Of a DNA stretch of 64,000 bases, positions 25,414-34,907 are shown one piece after another. The notes under the pieces were generated by a model. It was not told the DNA's origin, did no database searches, and was given only the letters and a program-made list of their open reading frames with translations. The position numbers and the translations under genes were made by a program. How positions within the stretch are numbered: position 1 is the stretch's first letter; every line of letters starts with the position of its first letter. This DNA is from Bacillota bacterium (GTDB lineage: Bacteria; Bacillota; Clostridia; Acetivibrionales; DSM-2933), in the NCBI GenBank assembly GCA_023430975.1, contig JAEYYB010000116.1, positions 62,001 through 126,000 of the forward strand. The letters are read 5' to 3'.

Positions 25414-27105
25414 ATGAACAAGCAGAATAGGAAAAGGCTGGGAGATTTGCTTCTGGATGTTGGACTCATTTCAAAAGAACAATTGGATAAAGCATTGGAA
25501 ATCCAGAAGCAGTCTGGAGAGAAGCTGGGCCAGGTCCTTTTGAATCAAAACTATGTTACACAACAGGATATAATCCAGGTTTTGGAGTTCCAACTTGGAA
25601 TTCCACATGTTGACCTTGAAAAGTATAACATTGACTCCTCAGCTTGTCTGCTTATTTCTGAAAACCTTGCCAAAAGGTATGGCCTAATCCCCATACAGAA
25701 AATCAATGGTGTTCTGACCGTAGCAATGAGCGACCCTCTAAATGTTTTTGCCATTGATGACATAAAAATCTTTTCCGGTATGGACGTTCAGCCTGTTATA
25801 GCAACCCTTAAGGATATAAACAATGCCATAGATAAATATTATTCGGCTCAGAAGGCCATGCAGGCAGTAGAAGAATTCAGAAAAGAGCATGGAACAGTTA
25901 AAATCGGGAATGAACCGGATGATCAGGCCTCGGATGAAATAAACAATTCTCCTGCTGTAAAACTATTAAATTCCATAATTGAACAGGCTATAAATAATAA
26001 TGCCAGTGATATACATATAGAGCCATTTGAACGATATATAAAGATAAGGTTCAGGGTTGATGGGCAGCTTATGGAGGCTATGCGGCCTGAAATTGAGATC
26101 ATGCCTTCTGTTGTTACACGTATGAAAATAATCTCAGGATTGAATATTGCAGAGAAAAGGTTGCCTCAGGACGGTAGATTTTCAGTAATGGTAAATGGCA
26201 GTGAATATGATTTAAGGGTATCAATACTTCCAACTGTTTATGGTGAAAAAATTGTTATAAGAGTAGCTAACAAAAAAGCCTTTGTTGTAACGAAAGAAGC
26301 TTTGGGATTTAGCAGGGAGGATCTTTTAAAGTTTGATAGTATTTTGAAAAATCCTCACGGCATCATACTGGTTGCAGGACCTACCGGAAGCGGGAAAACC
26401 ACAACCTTATACAGTGCTATAAGTGCAATTAACAAACCTAATCTCAATATTGTAACGGTTGAGGATCCTGTGGAATGTCTAATTGACGGGGTCAACCATG
26501 TCCAGGTCAACGCCAAGGCAGGTTTTACGTTTGCAGTTGGCTTAAGGTCAATATTGAGGCAGGATCCAAATATTATCATGATAGGCGAAATAAGAGATTC
26601 CGAGACTGCCGAAATAGCTGTCAGAGCAGCTATAACAGGTCATCTTGTTTTAAGTACCATTCACACAAATGATGCACCGGGAACTGTATTAAGGCTTATA
26701 GATATGGGAATTGAGCCGTTTATGGTTGCATCATCGGTTGTAGGGGTTATTGCACAGCGTCTGGTTAAAAAAATATGTCCTAATTGCTCGTATAGCTACA
26801 GAGCAGGCGATGAAGATTTGGAAGCTCTCGGAATTAAAACTTCACAGGAAATTCTGCTTTATAAGGGAAGAGGATGTACTGTATGTAATAAAACTGGGTA
26901 TAAGGGCAGAATTGGGGTATATGAAATAATGGTCCTTAACAAAATTCACAGAGAGCTTATAAATAAAGGATGTTCAGAAGATGCGCTGAGAGTTGAACTG
27001 GTTAAGTCGGGCATGGTAACGTTGAGGGAAAACGTAAAGAGATATGTTTTGGAGGGTTCTACTACATTAAGTGAAATGATAAGGATTTCACATACTAATG
27101 ACTAA
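25414..27105 (+). CDS. pilB: type IV pilus extension ATPase PilB
   Basis: 563 residues. An N-terminal MshEN/GspE-N domain (about 1-150) of the kind that can bind cyclic di-GMP; then the ATPase core with Walker A GPTGSGKTTT (near 323), an Asp box, Walker B IIMIGEIRDSETAEIA and the His box HLVLSTIHTNDA; then a zinc-binding four-cysteine module (CPNC near 453 and CTVC near 486). It drives pilus extension at the inner face of the membrane. I use the ATG at 25414, with GGAGG 5 bases upstream, rather than the in-frame ATG at 25393, which lies ahead of that site. First gene of the pilus cluster. Confidence 0.95.
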   Translation: MNKQNRKRLGDLLLDVGLISKEQLDKALEIQKQSGEKLGQVLLNQNYVTQQDIIQVLEFQLGIPHVDLEKYNIDSSACLLISENLAKRYGLIPIQKINGVLTVAMSDPLNVFAIDDIKIFSGMDVQPVIATLKDINNAIDKYYSAQKAMQAVEEFRKEHGTVKIGNEPDDQASDEINNSPAVKLLNSIIEQAINNNASDIHIEPFERYIKIRFRVDGQLMEAMRPEIEIMPSVVTRMKIISGLNIAEKRLPQDGRFSVMVNGSEYDLRVSILPTVYGEKIVIRVANKKAFVVTKEALGFSREDLLKFDSILKNPHGIILVAGPTGSGKTTTLYSAISAINKPNLNIVTVEDPVECLIDGVNHVQVNAKAGFTFAVGLRSILRQDPNIIMIGEIRDSETAEIAVRAAITGHLVLSTIHTNDAPGTVLRLIDMGIEPFMVASSVVGVIAQRLVKKICPNCSYSYRAGDEDLEALGIKTSQEILLYKGRGCTVCNKTGYKGRIGVYEIMVLNKIHRELINKGCSEDALRVELVKSGMVTLRENVKRYVLEGSTTLSEMIRISHTND

Positions 27106-27210
27106 AAAATGAATGTAATCTCGGGTTTATTCTAATGAACCTGGAGATTAAATACATAATAAGGAATGGAATGGCTATAATAAGGAATGGATATAATAAG
27201 GAGGTCGCTT

Positions 27211-28266
27211 ATGGAATTGGATGAGTTATTGTATAAAGCAGTTGAACAAGGTGCATCGGATATTCATATTACTGTGGGAATACCGCCGACAATAAGAAAA
27301 AGCGGACGCCTGGTAAGGCTGGGTGATGTTCCTGTCACTGCTGATGATACGGAGTATTATACAAAGAAGATGTTAAATGGTGATAAACTCAGTGAATTTG
27401 AGACTAAGGGAGAAATAGATCTTTCATATTCACTCCAAAGTGTTGGACGATTCAGGGTTAACATATTTAGGCAAAGGGGCACTTGTTGTATTGCAATAAG
27501 GCCTGTTAATATAACTATACCCACATTTGACCAATTGGGTTTGCCTGATGTGTTGAAGGAATTTTCGAAAAAAACAAAAGGTCTTGTTTTGGTTACCGGT
27601 CCAACAGGAAGCGGTAAATCAACTACTTTGGCAGCAATTATAAATAAAATAAATGATGAGAGAGATTGCCACATATTGACACTGGAGGATCCTATAGAAT
27701 ATTTACATAAGCACAAGATGTCTATAGTTAACCAAAGAGAGATCGGTCACGATTCAAATTCGTATGCAAATGCTTTAAGAGCAGCATTAAGAGAAGATCC
27801 GGATGTAATATTGGTAGGAGAGATGAGGGACATGGAGACCATTTCCATAGCCATAACTGCGGCTGAAACAGGTCACCTTGTATTTTCTACTTTACACACA
27901 ATCGGAGCAGCTAACACCATTGATAGAATTATAGATGTTTTTCCGCCTTATCAGCAGCAGCAGATAAAGGTACAGCTTTCTACAATTCTTCAGGGTGTTA
28001 TATCGCAGCAGTTATTAGCCAGAAGAGACAAGCATGGAAGGGTGGCAGCACTTGAAATAATGATTCCAAATCCTGCTATAAGGAATCTTATAAGAGAGGG
28101 CAAAACTCATCAGATTAATTCTATTATACAAACTGGTGCAAAATTTGGCATGCAGACAATGGATAACAGCCTTTTAAATCTATACAGAAGAAATATTATA
28201 AGTTATGAAGATGCAATGGTTTATGCGGCTGACCAGGAAAATATTACAAGGATGGCAAGTATCTAG
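27211..28266 (+). CDS. pilT: type IV pilus retraction ATPase PilT
   Basis: 351 residues. It powers pilus disassembly and hence twitching or uptake. Walker A GPTGSGKST lies near residue 131, Walker B is VILVGEMRDMETI, the His box is GHLVFSTLHT, and the C-terminal AIRNLIREGK motif distinguishes PilT from PilB. The ATG at 27211 follows AAGGAGG; an ATG 24 bases earlier lies ahead of this site. The 105-base gap after pilB contains a short direct repeat of ATAAGGAATGGA. Its presence shows that the pilus is probably retractable. Confidence 0.94.
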   Translation: MELDELLYKAVEQGASDIHITVGIPPTIRKSGRLVRLGDVPVTADDTEYYTKKMLNGDKLSEFETKGEIDLSYSLQSVGRFRVNIFRQRGTCCIAIRPVNITIPTFDQLGLPDVLKEFSKKTKGLVLVTGPTGSGKSTTLAAIINKINDERDCHILTLEDPIEYLHKHKMSIVNQREIGHDSNSYANALRAALREDPDVILVGEMRDMETISIAITAAETGHLVFSTLHTIGAANTIDRIIDVFPPYQQQQIKVQLSTILQGVISQQLLARRDKHGRVAALEIMIPNPAIRNLIREGKTHQINSIIQTGAKFGMQTMDNSLLNLYRRNIISYEDAMVYAADQENITRMASI

Positions 28267-28580
28267 GCTGAAAGATTGAGCACTATTAATCCCATAAGAA
28301 GTATATTGAAAGTTAAAGTATAATGTGATAAAATGTATATGAAGAAGCAGAAAGTTTCTTCCATTTCTAAAATTAACTTCTCAAATCTAGAAAACATTAC
28401 CTTAGTTGTTTTATGCAGTATGTTCTTAAAAAGATCTATTTGGTAATTCTAAAGTTTGATTAATCTTCTTGAAATGCCCGGCTAACTGATTCTTTGATAG
28501 TGAATCATGTGCAAAATTTATATTGTTTTATTTCATATATAAAAATATAATATATGTGTTATAAGCAGGGAGGGAATAAA
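28267..28580. other. non-coding gap between pilT and pilC
   Basis: About 310 bases with no gene. The one thing I see is a good promoter-like pair at 28306-28334, which would start a second transcript at pilC. Confidence 0.4.
28306..28334 (+). promoter_or_regulatory. possible promoter upstream of pilC
   Basis: TTGAAA, 17 bases, TAAAAT. It would give a leader of about 240 bases before pilC. Confidence 0.4.
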
Positions 28581-29795
28581 TTGGCTTCATTTGCTTATAC
28601 AGCCAAAACATCGGCAGGGGCCATTGTAACAGGCAAATTTGATGCAAATGATGTTGATAATGTGGTATCCTTTTTGAGAAATAAAGGATTGTTCCCAATG
28701 GACATAAAAGAAGTAACTGCAGTTAGAAAGGGAATAACCTCAAAATCCAGAAAAAAGATATCAGCCAATGATTTGGCGATTTTTTGCAGACAATTCTATA
28801 CAATGGTTAATGCGGGGGTTTCGGTAATCGGATGTTTGGATCTTTTAAGAAAACAAACTGAAAATGCCAAGCTGGCAGAACTCATAAATGAGGTTTATGA
28901 TGATGTTCAAAAAGGTAATTCATTGTCTGAAGCTTTAAGTTTACACTCCGATACATTGCCAATAATGCTAATCAGCATGATTGAAGTCGGAGAGGTAAGC
29001 GGTTCATTGGATATGGTTCTCGACAAGCTGGCAGCACACTTTATAAAAGAAAACAGGATCAGACAGAAAATCAAGACAGCTATGATGTATCCCATGATTA
29101 TAGGATTTATTGCAGTAGCAGTTGTAATTTTCATGTTGGCATTTGTGGTTCCAAAGTTTATGAGCATGTTTTCTTTAATGGGTGCAGGACTTCCGTTACC
29201 TACCAAAATATTACTTGGTATAAGCCATACAGTTACAAATATATGGTTTTTAATAGGTACAGCATCATTTATTTCAGTATTTTATTATATATTCTCGAAG
29301 TTTAGAAGGACGGTTAAAGGGAGGTTGATAATCACTGGTATAATTCTTGGAATACCAAAGGTTGGAAAGAACTACAGAAAGATACTTGCATCAAGGTTCT
29401 CCAGGGCATTGAGCCTCTTGCTTGAAACAGGTGTCCCTCTGATACAGGCACTTGAAGTAGTTGAAAAGGTAGTAAATAATCAGATAGTAACTAATGGGTT
29501 GGTGAAAGTTAAAGAAGAGATAAAAAGAGGATCAAGTCTGGCAAGTCCACTTGAAGGTATTGGAATATTTCCGGTAATGGTTACTCAGATGATAAGCATA
29601 GGTGAAGAAGCCGGTTCTTTGGATGAAATAATAGGAAAAGTTGCAGATTTCTATGATGAAGAGTTGGATACATCCATAAGCCAGTTAATTTCCTTGATAG
29701 AGCCAGTTATGATACTGGTACTTGCGTTAATAGTGGGGTTTATTGTAATTGCAATGATCATGCCTGTTTTCGGGATGTACAAAAGTCTAGGATAG
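28581..29795 (+). CDS. pilC: type IV pilus platform protein PilC
   Basis: 404 residues, normal for the PilC/GspF family. Two cytoplasmic GspF domains (about 65-190 and 265-390), each followed by membrane helices, with GEVSGSL and GEEAGSLDE repeated in the two halves as usual. It sits in the cytoplasmic membrane and links PilB/PilT to the pilus. The start is most likely the TTG at 28581: GGGAGGGA lies 5 bases ahead and the product then begins MASFAYTAK, the normal PilC start; the in-frame ATG at 28554 precedes that site. Confidence 0.93.
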   Translation: MASFAYTAKTSAGAIVTGKFDANDVDNVVSFLRNKGLFPMDIKEVTAVRKGITSKSRKKISANDLAIFCRQFYTMVNAGVSVIGCLDLLRKQTENAKLAELINEVYDDVQKGNSLSEALSLHSDTLPIMLISMIEVGEVSGSLDMVLDKLAAHFIKENRIRQKIKTAMMYPMIIGFIAVAVVIFMLAFVVPKFMSMFSLMGAGLPLPTKILLGISHTVTNIWFLIGTASFISVFYYIFSKFRRTVKGRLIITGIILGIPKVGKNYRKILASRFSRALSLLLETGVPLIQALEVVEKVVNNQIVTNGLVKVKEEIKRGSSLASPLEGIGIFPVMVTQMISIGEEAGSLDEIIGKVADFYDEELDTSISQLISLIEPVMILVLALIVGFIVIAMIMPVFGMYKSLG

Positions 29796-29849
29796 AGGTG
29801 TTGAATTAAACTGCGTGAAAAGTATTATTAATTCAAGGAGGATGTTAGT

Positions 29850-30281
29850 ATGATTAAAAAACTCATTAAAAACAGGAAAGGCTTCACATTAACGGAATTG
29901 ATAGTAGTAGTGGCTATTTTGGGTGTATTGGCAGCAGTTGTTACCCCTTCAGTAATGGGGTATCTATCAGACGCAAAGGACAATGCTGATAAAGCTAATC
30001 TGACAACTATTGATAGTTGCGTAAAAAGGCTTGCTGCTAAAGGAACAATAAGTTTAACTTCTGATTGGACTAATGCTACAGTGCAATCAAATATTATAGC
30101 TGCAGTAGCCAAGGAAATTAATCCTATCCCCAGTACTTCCAGTGAGACAAATACAAAATGGGTGATAAATAAAGATGCAGTTAGTGGAACTACTATATGG
30201 GTAACTCAGGAAGCAACAGCTGTTGCAGGCAGCAATGTAAGAATAATATTAAATCCGAGTGCTCCTACTACAACTCCATAA
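29850..30281 (+). CDS. pilA: major type IV pilin (prepilin)
   Basis: 143 residues. Class III leader MIKKLIKNRKG, cut before Phe, then the standard FTLTELIVVVAILGVLAAVV helix with Glu5. The remaining ~100 residues are a Ser/Thr/Asn-rich globular head ending Thr-Thr-Thr-Pro, with one Cys only. GGAGG stands ahead of the ATG. It is the only short classical pilin in the cluster, so it is probably the major subunit, processed by the PilD encoded next. Confidence 0.93.
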   Translation: MIKKLIKNRKGFTLTELIVVVAILGVLAAVVTPSVMGYLSDAKDNADKANLTTIDSCVKRLAAKGTISLTSDWTNATVQSNIIAAVAKEINPIPSTSSETNTKWVINKDAVSGTTIWVTQEATAVAGSNVRIILNPSAPTTTP

Positions 30282-30364
30282 TACTATTTGTAAATTGAAT
30301 TTATTCAATTCTAAGTCTTACTAAACAATAATTAGACTTAATAGAGAGGACGTATGACAAAATT

Positions 30365-31153
30365 ATGACAGTTTATTATTACATTCTTGTTTTTGCTTAC
30401 GGTTTAATTATAGGCTCATTCCTAAATGTTTGCATATGTAGAATGCCTTTAGGTGAATCTGTTGTAAAACCACCGTCACATTGCCCCAATTGCGGTACAA
30501 GGTTGACAGTGCTCGACCTTGTACCCCTGTTTAGCTATTTGTTTCTTGGGGGGAAATGCAGATACTGTAAAGTAAAAATTTCCATTAAGTACCCGTTGAT
30601 GGAAGTGCTGACAGCAGTAATTTATTTACCGTTGTTTTATAAGTATGGTCAGAATGGGCAGTATATAGAATTCTTTGCAGCGGCTTATCTGATGTCCATA
30701 CTTATTGTTGTATTCTTTGTAGATTTAAAGCACAGGAAAATTCCCAACACTCTTGTAATATCAGGATTGGTTGGAAGTATAGCACTCATAGTGTATAACT
30801 TCTTCAAACCTCTGGATATTTACGGAGATGGGAACTGGTGGAATCCTATTTTGGGAATGTTTTTGGGATCGGGATTCCTATTGATAGTGTCATTAATAAG
30901 TATGGGCTTTTCAAAGAAGGAAGCCTTTAGATTTGGTGATATAAAACTACTTGCTGTTATAGGCGGTTATGTTGGATGGAAAATGGGGCTTGTTGTCCTT
31001 TGTACATCTCTGATTATAAGTGCCATAGCAGTTTTATCTACTGCAGTACTGAAAAAAGATAATAAAAGAGGTAATATACCTTTTGGAAGCTTTATAGCTG
31101 TAGCAACTTATATTACATTCCTGTTTGGAGGGGAAATTATTAAACACTTTTAA
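30365..31153 (+). CDS. pilD: prepilin peptidase PilD (A24 family)
   Basis: 262 residues. It cleaves prepilin leaders and methylates the new N-terminus in the membrane. Residues: GSFLNVCICRMP, a zinc-type pair CPNC and CRYC in the cytoplasmic loop, then the two catalytic aspartates in VDLKHRKIP and FGDIKLLAVIGG. Seven or eight membrane helices. The ATG at 30365 is the only in-frame start. A four-codon frame (ATG at 30354) sits nearer the GAGAGGA site, and its TGA overlaps the pilD ATG, so translation may be coupled to it. Confidence 0.94.
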   Translation: MTVYYYILVFAYGLIIGSFLNVCICRMPLGESVVKPPSHCPNCGTRLTVLDLVPLFSYLFLGGKCRYCKVKISIKYPLMEVLTAVIYLPLFYKYGQNGQYIEFFAAAYLMSILIVVFFVDLKHRKIPNTLVISGLVGSIALIVYNFFKPLDIYGDGNWWNPILGMFLGSGFLLIVSLISMGFSKKEAFRFGDIKLLAVIGGYVGWKMGLVVLCTSLIISAIAVLSTAVLKKDNKRGNIPFGSFIAVATYITFLFGGEIIKHF

Positions 31154-31180
31154 TATTACAACAAAAGGTTGTGTGAGATT

Positions 31181-32263
31181 ATGTTAAAAAAGACCTTTCT
31201 TGCTGTAGATATAGGTAATACAAATGTGAAAGCTGTATGGGGCTATTATAATAAGCAAACTACTTGCATTCTTGAGTATGACATTATAAAGGCACCGGAT
31301 AATGTCATTAAAGATGGAAAAATAACAGATGTGGAAATGATGGCGACAATGCTTAAAGACATAATCAAAAAGAACAGAATTAAAGCTAACAGATTGATTA
31401 TGAACATTTCAGGTACAGGAGTTATTACAAGAGAAGTACAACTGCCAAGGTCAACGGATGAGGAGCTCGAAAATATACTCAAATATGATGCTCAACAGTA
31501 TTTTCCGGTTGACCTTGAGAATTATGTTATGGATTTTCGAGTACTTGATGATGCTGCTGTAGGAAGTGATAATATGTCCAGAGTTTTACTCGTTGCTGTT
31601 CCTATAAAGCAGGCAGATGAATACATGAAGATTGCTAAGAGGCTGAAGTTGGATATGGAAGCTATTGATATACCTGCAAATTCAATAACCAAGCTGCTTT
31701 TTGGAATTGGTACAAAAAGTGCCTGTTCCAATATATCGGCTAAAGGAGAATTTGTAGTACTAGATATCGGATCGAATACAACCGGGGTATATATATTTCA
31801 AGATTCCAAGCTGATGTTTAACAGGATTTTACTTATAGGCAGCAGTGAAATTGATAGATATATATCAAATAGCATGGAAATTGATTACTTGGATGCACAA
31901 AAGATTAAACTTGACAGGGGCAGGGTTTTCAATGAAGAAGAAGAGGGTAATGAAACTATTGAAAACATAAATCTATGCAATTACATAAGGCCTGCTGTTG
32001 ACAATCTTATAATTGATATAAACAGACTTGTTGATTTTTATGTGTCAAGATCGTCATTTGGGGGAATAAAAAAGATCTATATTTGTGGCGGAGGCAGTCA
32101 GCTTCGAGGTCTTGACAAGTATATAGGAAACTACTTTAATATTCCTGTAGATTATTTGCATAAATTCTTAAATATAGAGTATAAGGGCAAAAAAGGCATA
32201 GACAAGTTTGCTGCTGATTTTGTTTATATTATAAATGCTACCGGAGCACTAGTCAGGGAATAA
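31181..32263 (+). CDS. pilM: type IV pilus assembly protein PilM
   Basis: 360 residues, an actin-like ATPase fold with AVDIGNTNVKA as phosphate 1 loop, VLDIGSNTTGVYIF as phosphate 2 and CGGGSQLRG as the adenosine motif. PilM is cytoplasmic and binds the N-terminal tail of PilN to form the inner-membrane alignment complex. The start at 31181 (ATG) is preferred to a TTG at 31169, which abuts the AAAAGG site. The next genes supply pseudopilin, PilN and PilO. Confidence 0.88.
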   Translation: MLKKTFLAVDIGNTNVKAVWGYYNKQTTCILEYDIIKAPDNVIKDGKITDVEMMATMLKDIIKKNRIKANRLIMNISGTGVITREVQLPRSTDEELENILKYDAQQYFPVDLENYVMDFRVLDDAAVGSDNMSRVLLVAVPIKQADEYMKIAKRLKLDMEAIDIPANSITKLLFGIGTKSACSNISAKGEFVVLDIGSNTTGVYIFQDSKLMFNRILLIGSSEIDRYISNSMEIDYLDAQKIKLDRGRVFNEEEEGNETIENINLCNYIRPAVDNLIIDINRLVDFYVSRSSFGGIKKIYICGGGSQLRGLDKYIGNYFNIPVDYLHKFLNIEYKGKKGIDKFAADFVYIINATGALVRE

Positions 32264-32290
32264 TATGCTGCCTTTAAAGGGTGATGATAT

Positions 32291-32785
32291 ATGCTTCTTG
32301 GGAAAAAAGGTACATCATTGGTTGAACTGCTCATTTCCATAGCGATACTGGGAGTTATAATGGTACCGATATCAACGGTTCTATATCAAGGTTTCAAAAA
32401 TTACTTTGTTGAAAATGACATGCTTATTGCGACACAGAGGGCCAGGGAAGCTATGGATAAGCTTATTGAGGATATAAGGATGAATGACAGCTCAAATATA
32501 AGTATTGAAGACAGCGGTAAAATTCTTAACATTGTTAAAGGTGATCCCATTAAGGAAGATCTTATTTATGAATTAGAAACTGTTGGTGGGATAAATGTAT
32601 TGTTAAGAAACACCCAAAATGTATTTAAGCCCGAGGAAAACATTAGTATACTGGAGTTTAAAGCTCAAATTCAAGAGAAGACAGTAGATTATGACAGTCA
32701 AATAATAAAAGTGATACTTGGTATTAAAGTAGGCAAAAGTGACCCTGTTACGCTGGAAGGTAGCTATCGAAGAAAGACTGGATAA
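32291..32785 (+). CDS. minor pseudopilin (PilW/PulJ-like)
   Basis: 164 residues. Leader MLLGKKG followed by TSLVELLISIAILGVIMVP, the class III prepilin site with Glu5. The head is about 130 residues with no cysteines. It is inserted between pilM and pilN. Such minor pilins prime pilus assembly or sit at the tip. The ATG has AAAGGGTGAT upstream. The exact minor pilin class cannot be decided by eye. Confidence 0.8.
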   Translation: MLLGKKGTSLVELLISIAILGVIMVPISTVLYQGFKNYFVENDMLIATQRAREAMDKLIEDIRMNDSSNISIEDSGKILNIVKGDPIKEDLIYELETVGGINVLLRNTQNVFKPEENISILEFKAQIQEKTVDYDSQIIKVILGIKVGKSDPVTLEGSYRRKTG

Positions 32786-32801
32786 AAAGGTGGGGAAAGG
32801 G

Positions 32802-33407
32802 TTGAAAGATCTAAATCTTATACCGAAAAGCTATTATCAAAATAAAAAAAAGAAAGAGAAGAAGAAGTTGATATTCCTTTCTGTATTTTTATTGAGTTTT
32901 ATGCTTATTGTATCTGTAGCATATCCTGTGTATACCAAGGTGAGACTCAACGCCCAGCTTAATGACCTAAAAAAGAAGGTAGAAGATACTGCACACTACA
33001 AGATAAATCAGGAAAAATTGGCAGAGGCCAATTTGAAGTTCTTGAATCTTAAAGAAGAATCGGAAAAACTTTCAAAATATTCATTCAGCAGCATAAATGT
33101 TATAGAGAGAATAGCACAATTCATGCCAAAGAAGCTTTTTATAACTGATTTTAGCATTGGAAATAGAAACGATGGCAACGTGAATATTGCCCTAAAAGGA
33201 AAATGTGCTTCTGAGGAGGATATAGTGTCCTTTTTATACAGCTTAAGAAAAGACAAATTCTTTGATAATATTTATATCTCTACAATTCAGAAGATTGGGG
33301 AAACATCAAATAGCACACCTGAAACTAAAAAAGCTTTAAGTACTCATGTTGTAGAGACAACGGTAAGTTATAGCTTTGATATGAGTTTGAATTATACAGT
33401 AAGATAA
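32802..33407 (+). CDS. pilN: type IV pilus assembly protein PilN
   Basis: 201 residues. The start has the PilN signature DLNLIPKSYYQ, which is the PilM-binding tail, followed by a Lys-rich stretch, one membrane helix (about 27-48), a coiled coil (about 52-95) and a small alpha/beta domain. A TTG at 32802 is chosen because AGGTGG lies 8 bases upstream and the product begins at the expected motif; the open frame extends further upstream into the previous gene, but without a ribosome binding site. Confidence 0.85.
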   Translation: MKDLNLIPKSYYQNKKKKEKKKLIFLSVFLLSFMLIVSVAYPVYTKVRLNAQLNDLKKKVEDTAHYKINQEKLAEANLKFLNLKEESEKLSKYSFSSINVIERIAQFMPKKLFITDFSIGNRNDGNVNIALKGKCASEEDIVSFLYSLRKDKFFDNIYISTIQKIGETSNSTPETKKALSTHVVETTVSYSFDMSLNYTVR

Positions 33408-33414
33408 TATTTTT

Positions 33415-33510
33415 GTTATGCCTTAGAAATTATGATGTATTCTAACCACACTTTCTCACGACAACAATAAAGGATGCAAAATCGCAAATGGTTATGTTAT
33501 GTCTAATAGG
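33415..33510. repeat. possible degenerate copy of the R4 inner element
   Basis: GTTATGCCTTAGAAATTAT followed by GTATTCT resembles the end of the R4 element inside 43853-43952 (GTAATGCCTTAGAAATAAC read from the other strand). The far end is weak (TGTTATGTCTAATAGGAAT). Sits between pilN and pilO. Confidence 0.3.
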
Positions 33511-33526
33511 AATAGGAAGTGATTAA

Positions 33527-34894
33527 ATGAATTTTACAGCTAAAGATAAAAAAACATTGACTATTGTAGGAGTTTTTTTAGTGCTGTTTTTTTCATGGAA
33601 ATTCTTCTTTAGTCCTCAGCTTAATTCCATTTCTGCTCTCAAAAAGGAAATTAAAGAAAAAAAGGACATATATTCAACTAATTTGATCTATAAGGACAAG
33701 AGTAATAACTTAGAAAGCGAGCTGAAATTTTTAAACCAGAGACTGCAGGATATTAAAGTTAAGTATCCGCCTGATTTGAATTATGATGAAGTTTTCATGA
33801 CTATAAAAAAACTTGCTTCTTCATCAGGGGTAAGTATCAGCAGCATAAAGTTTGACGTGAAGTCTGGGAGTTCAAATGTAAAATCCTCACAGGAACAAGT
33901 TCCAGTAGATACAAGCCAAGTAAGTACAAGCCAAGTAAACACAGGCGAAGCAAATTCGAGCAGTAGTATGACTGCAACTGTTGTGCAGCCAATAGAAGAC
34001 AATACATTGGACTTAAATGGCAGGAAGATTCAGCAATTTATTAATGAGTTTGGAGTTCCGGTTTCTGGAGATTTGGAGAGCAAAGCACCATTTAATAATG
34101 GAGAAGGCTATAAAATTGGATTAATGCTGACCGGGGAAGGAAAAATGAATCAAATTCAAGGCTTTTTAAAAGGCGTTGAAGATATGAAGAACGAAACATT
34201 ATATAACCAAATTCAAATTAACAAGGGTACCGATGAGAATCTTACTTTTAATCTGAGTTTAAGTTTTCTGGGTATATATAACAATGCCGGCGGAAATAAA
34301 ATCATTGAAGATAAGGATTTGCCTGTTGTGGATAAGGAAGTCAGGCAAGATATATTTAATCCTTACGAGGGATATGTGGGACAGAATATTACCACTGAAA
34401 GCACGATTAATAAGGAAAATACAACAAATATTACTATAGATGAGATTAAAAAGTATGATTTTACCATGAGGGTAATGCCATATGGTGATAATATTGCACC
34501 TCCAACTGTATCGCTGACTGCAAAGAAGGCTATACTGACAGGCGTAATTAAAAACATGCCTGTTATATATGGAGATAGCAGCAATGAAGTTAATGTAGAG
34601 CTATATGTTGAAGAGCTGAATGGAAAGTATTATTTCAAGTTCAAAACGAGCCAGGAGGCTTTTCCGGATCCCCAGTATATTAATACTCATGAATTCCTTC
34701 CTGAGGGTAATGAAATAACACTTCTTGTTGACTCAACTCCGAGGAAATATCTGGGTGATAAGTCTTTAGCAGTTATAAAGATAATTAATAAGACAAAGAA
34801 AGATGTAAAGATCAATGTTATCAATGAAGATAAAAATAATCCAAGGGTGAAGTTTCAAGACCTTCAGCCCAATATTATGGTATCATACAGATAG
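33527..34894 (+). CDS. pilO: PilO-like pilus assembly protein with a long C-terminal extension
   Basis: 455 residues, about twice the usual PilO length. One membrane helix (about 10-28), a coiled coil (about 32-75), then a PilO-like ferredoxin-fold domain containing the motif for inner-membrane alignment (up to about 255), interrupted by a Ser/Thr/Gln/Val-rich low-complexity stretch near 120-160. An additional domain of about 170 residues (about 285-455), predicted to be mostly strands, follows. It could take the place of PilP, which is not otherwise seen in the cluster; this is inference. It is 119 bases downstream of pilN. Confidence 0.7.
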   Translation: MNFTAKDKKTLTIVGVFLVLFFSWKFFFSPQLNSISALKKEIKEKKDIYSTNLIYKDKSNNLESELKFLNQRLQDIKVKYPPDLNYDEVFMTIKKLASSSGVSISSIKFDVKSGSSNVKSSQEQVPVDTSQVSTSQVNTGEANSSSSMTATVVQPIEDNTLDLNGRKIQQFINEFGVPVSGDLESKAPFNNGEGYKIGLMLTGEGKMNQIQGFLKGVEDMKNETLYNQIQINKGTDENLTFNLSLSFLGIYNNAGGNKIIEDKDLPVVDKEVRQDIFNPYEGYVGQNITTESTINKENTTNITIDEIKKYDFTMRVMPYGDNIAPPTVSLTAKKAILTGVIKNMPVIYGDSSNEVNVELYVEELNGKYYFKFKTSQEAFPDPQYINTHEFLPEGNEITLLVDSTPRKYLGDKSLAVIKIINKTKKDVKINVINEDKNNPRVKFQDLQPNIMVSYR

Positions 34895-34907
34895 GTGGGG
34901 GATAGCA

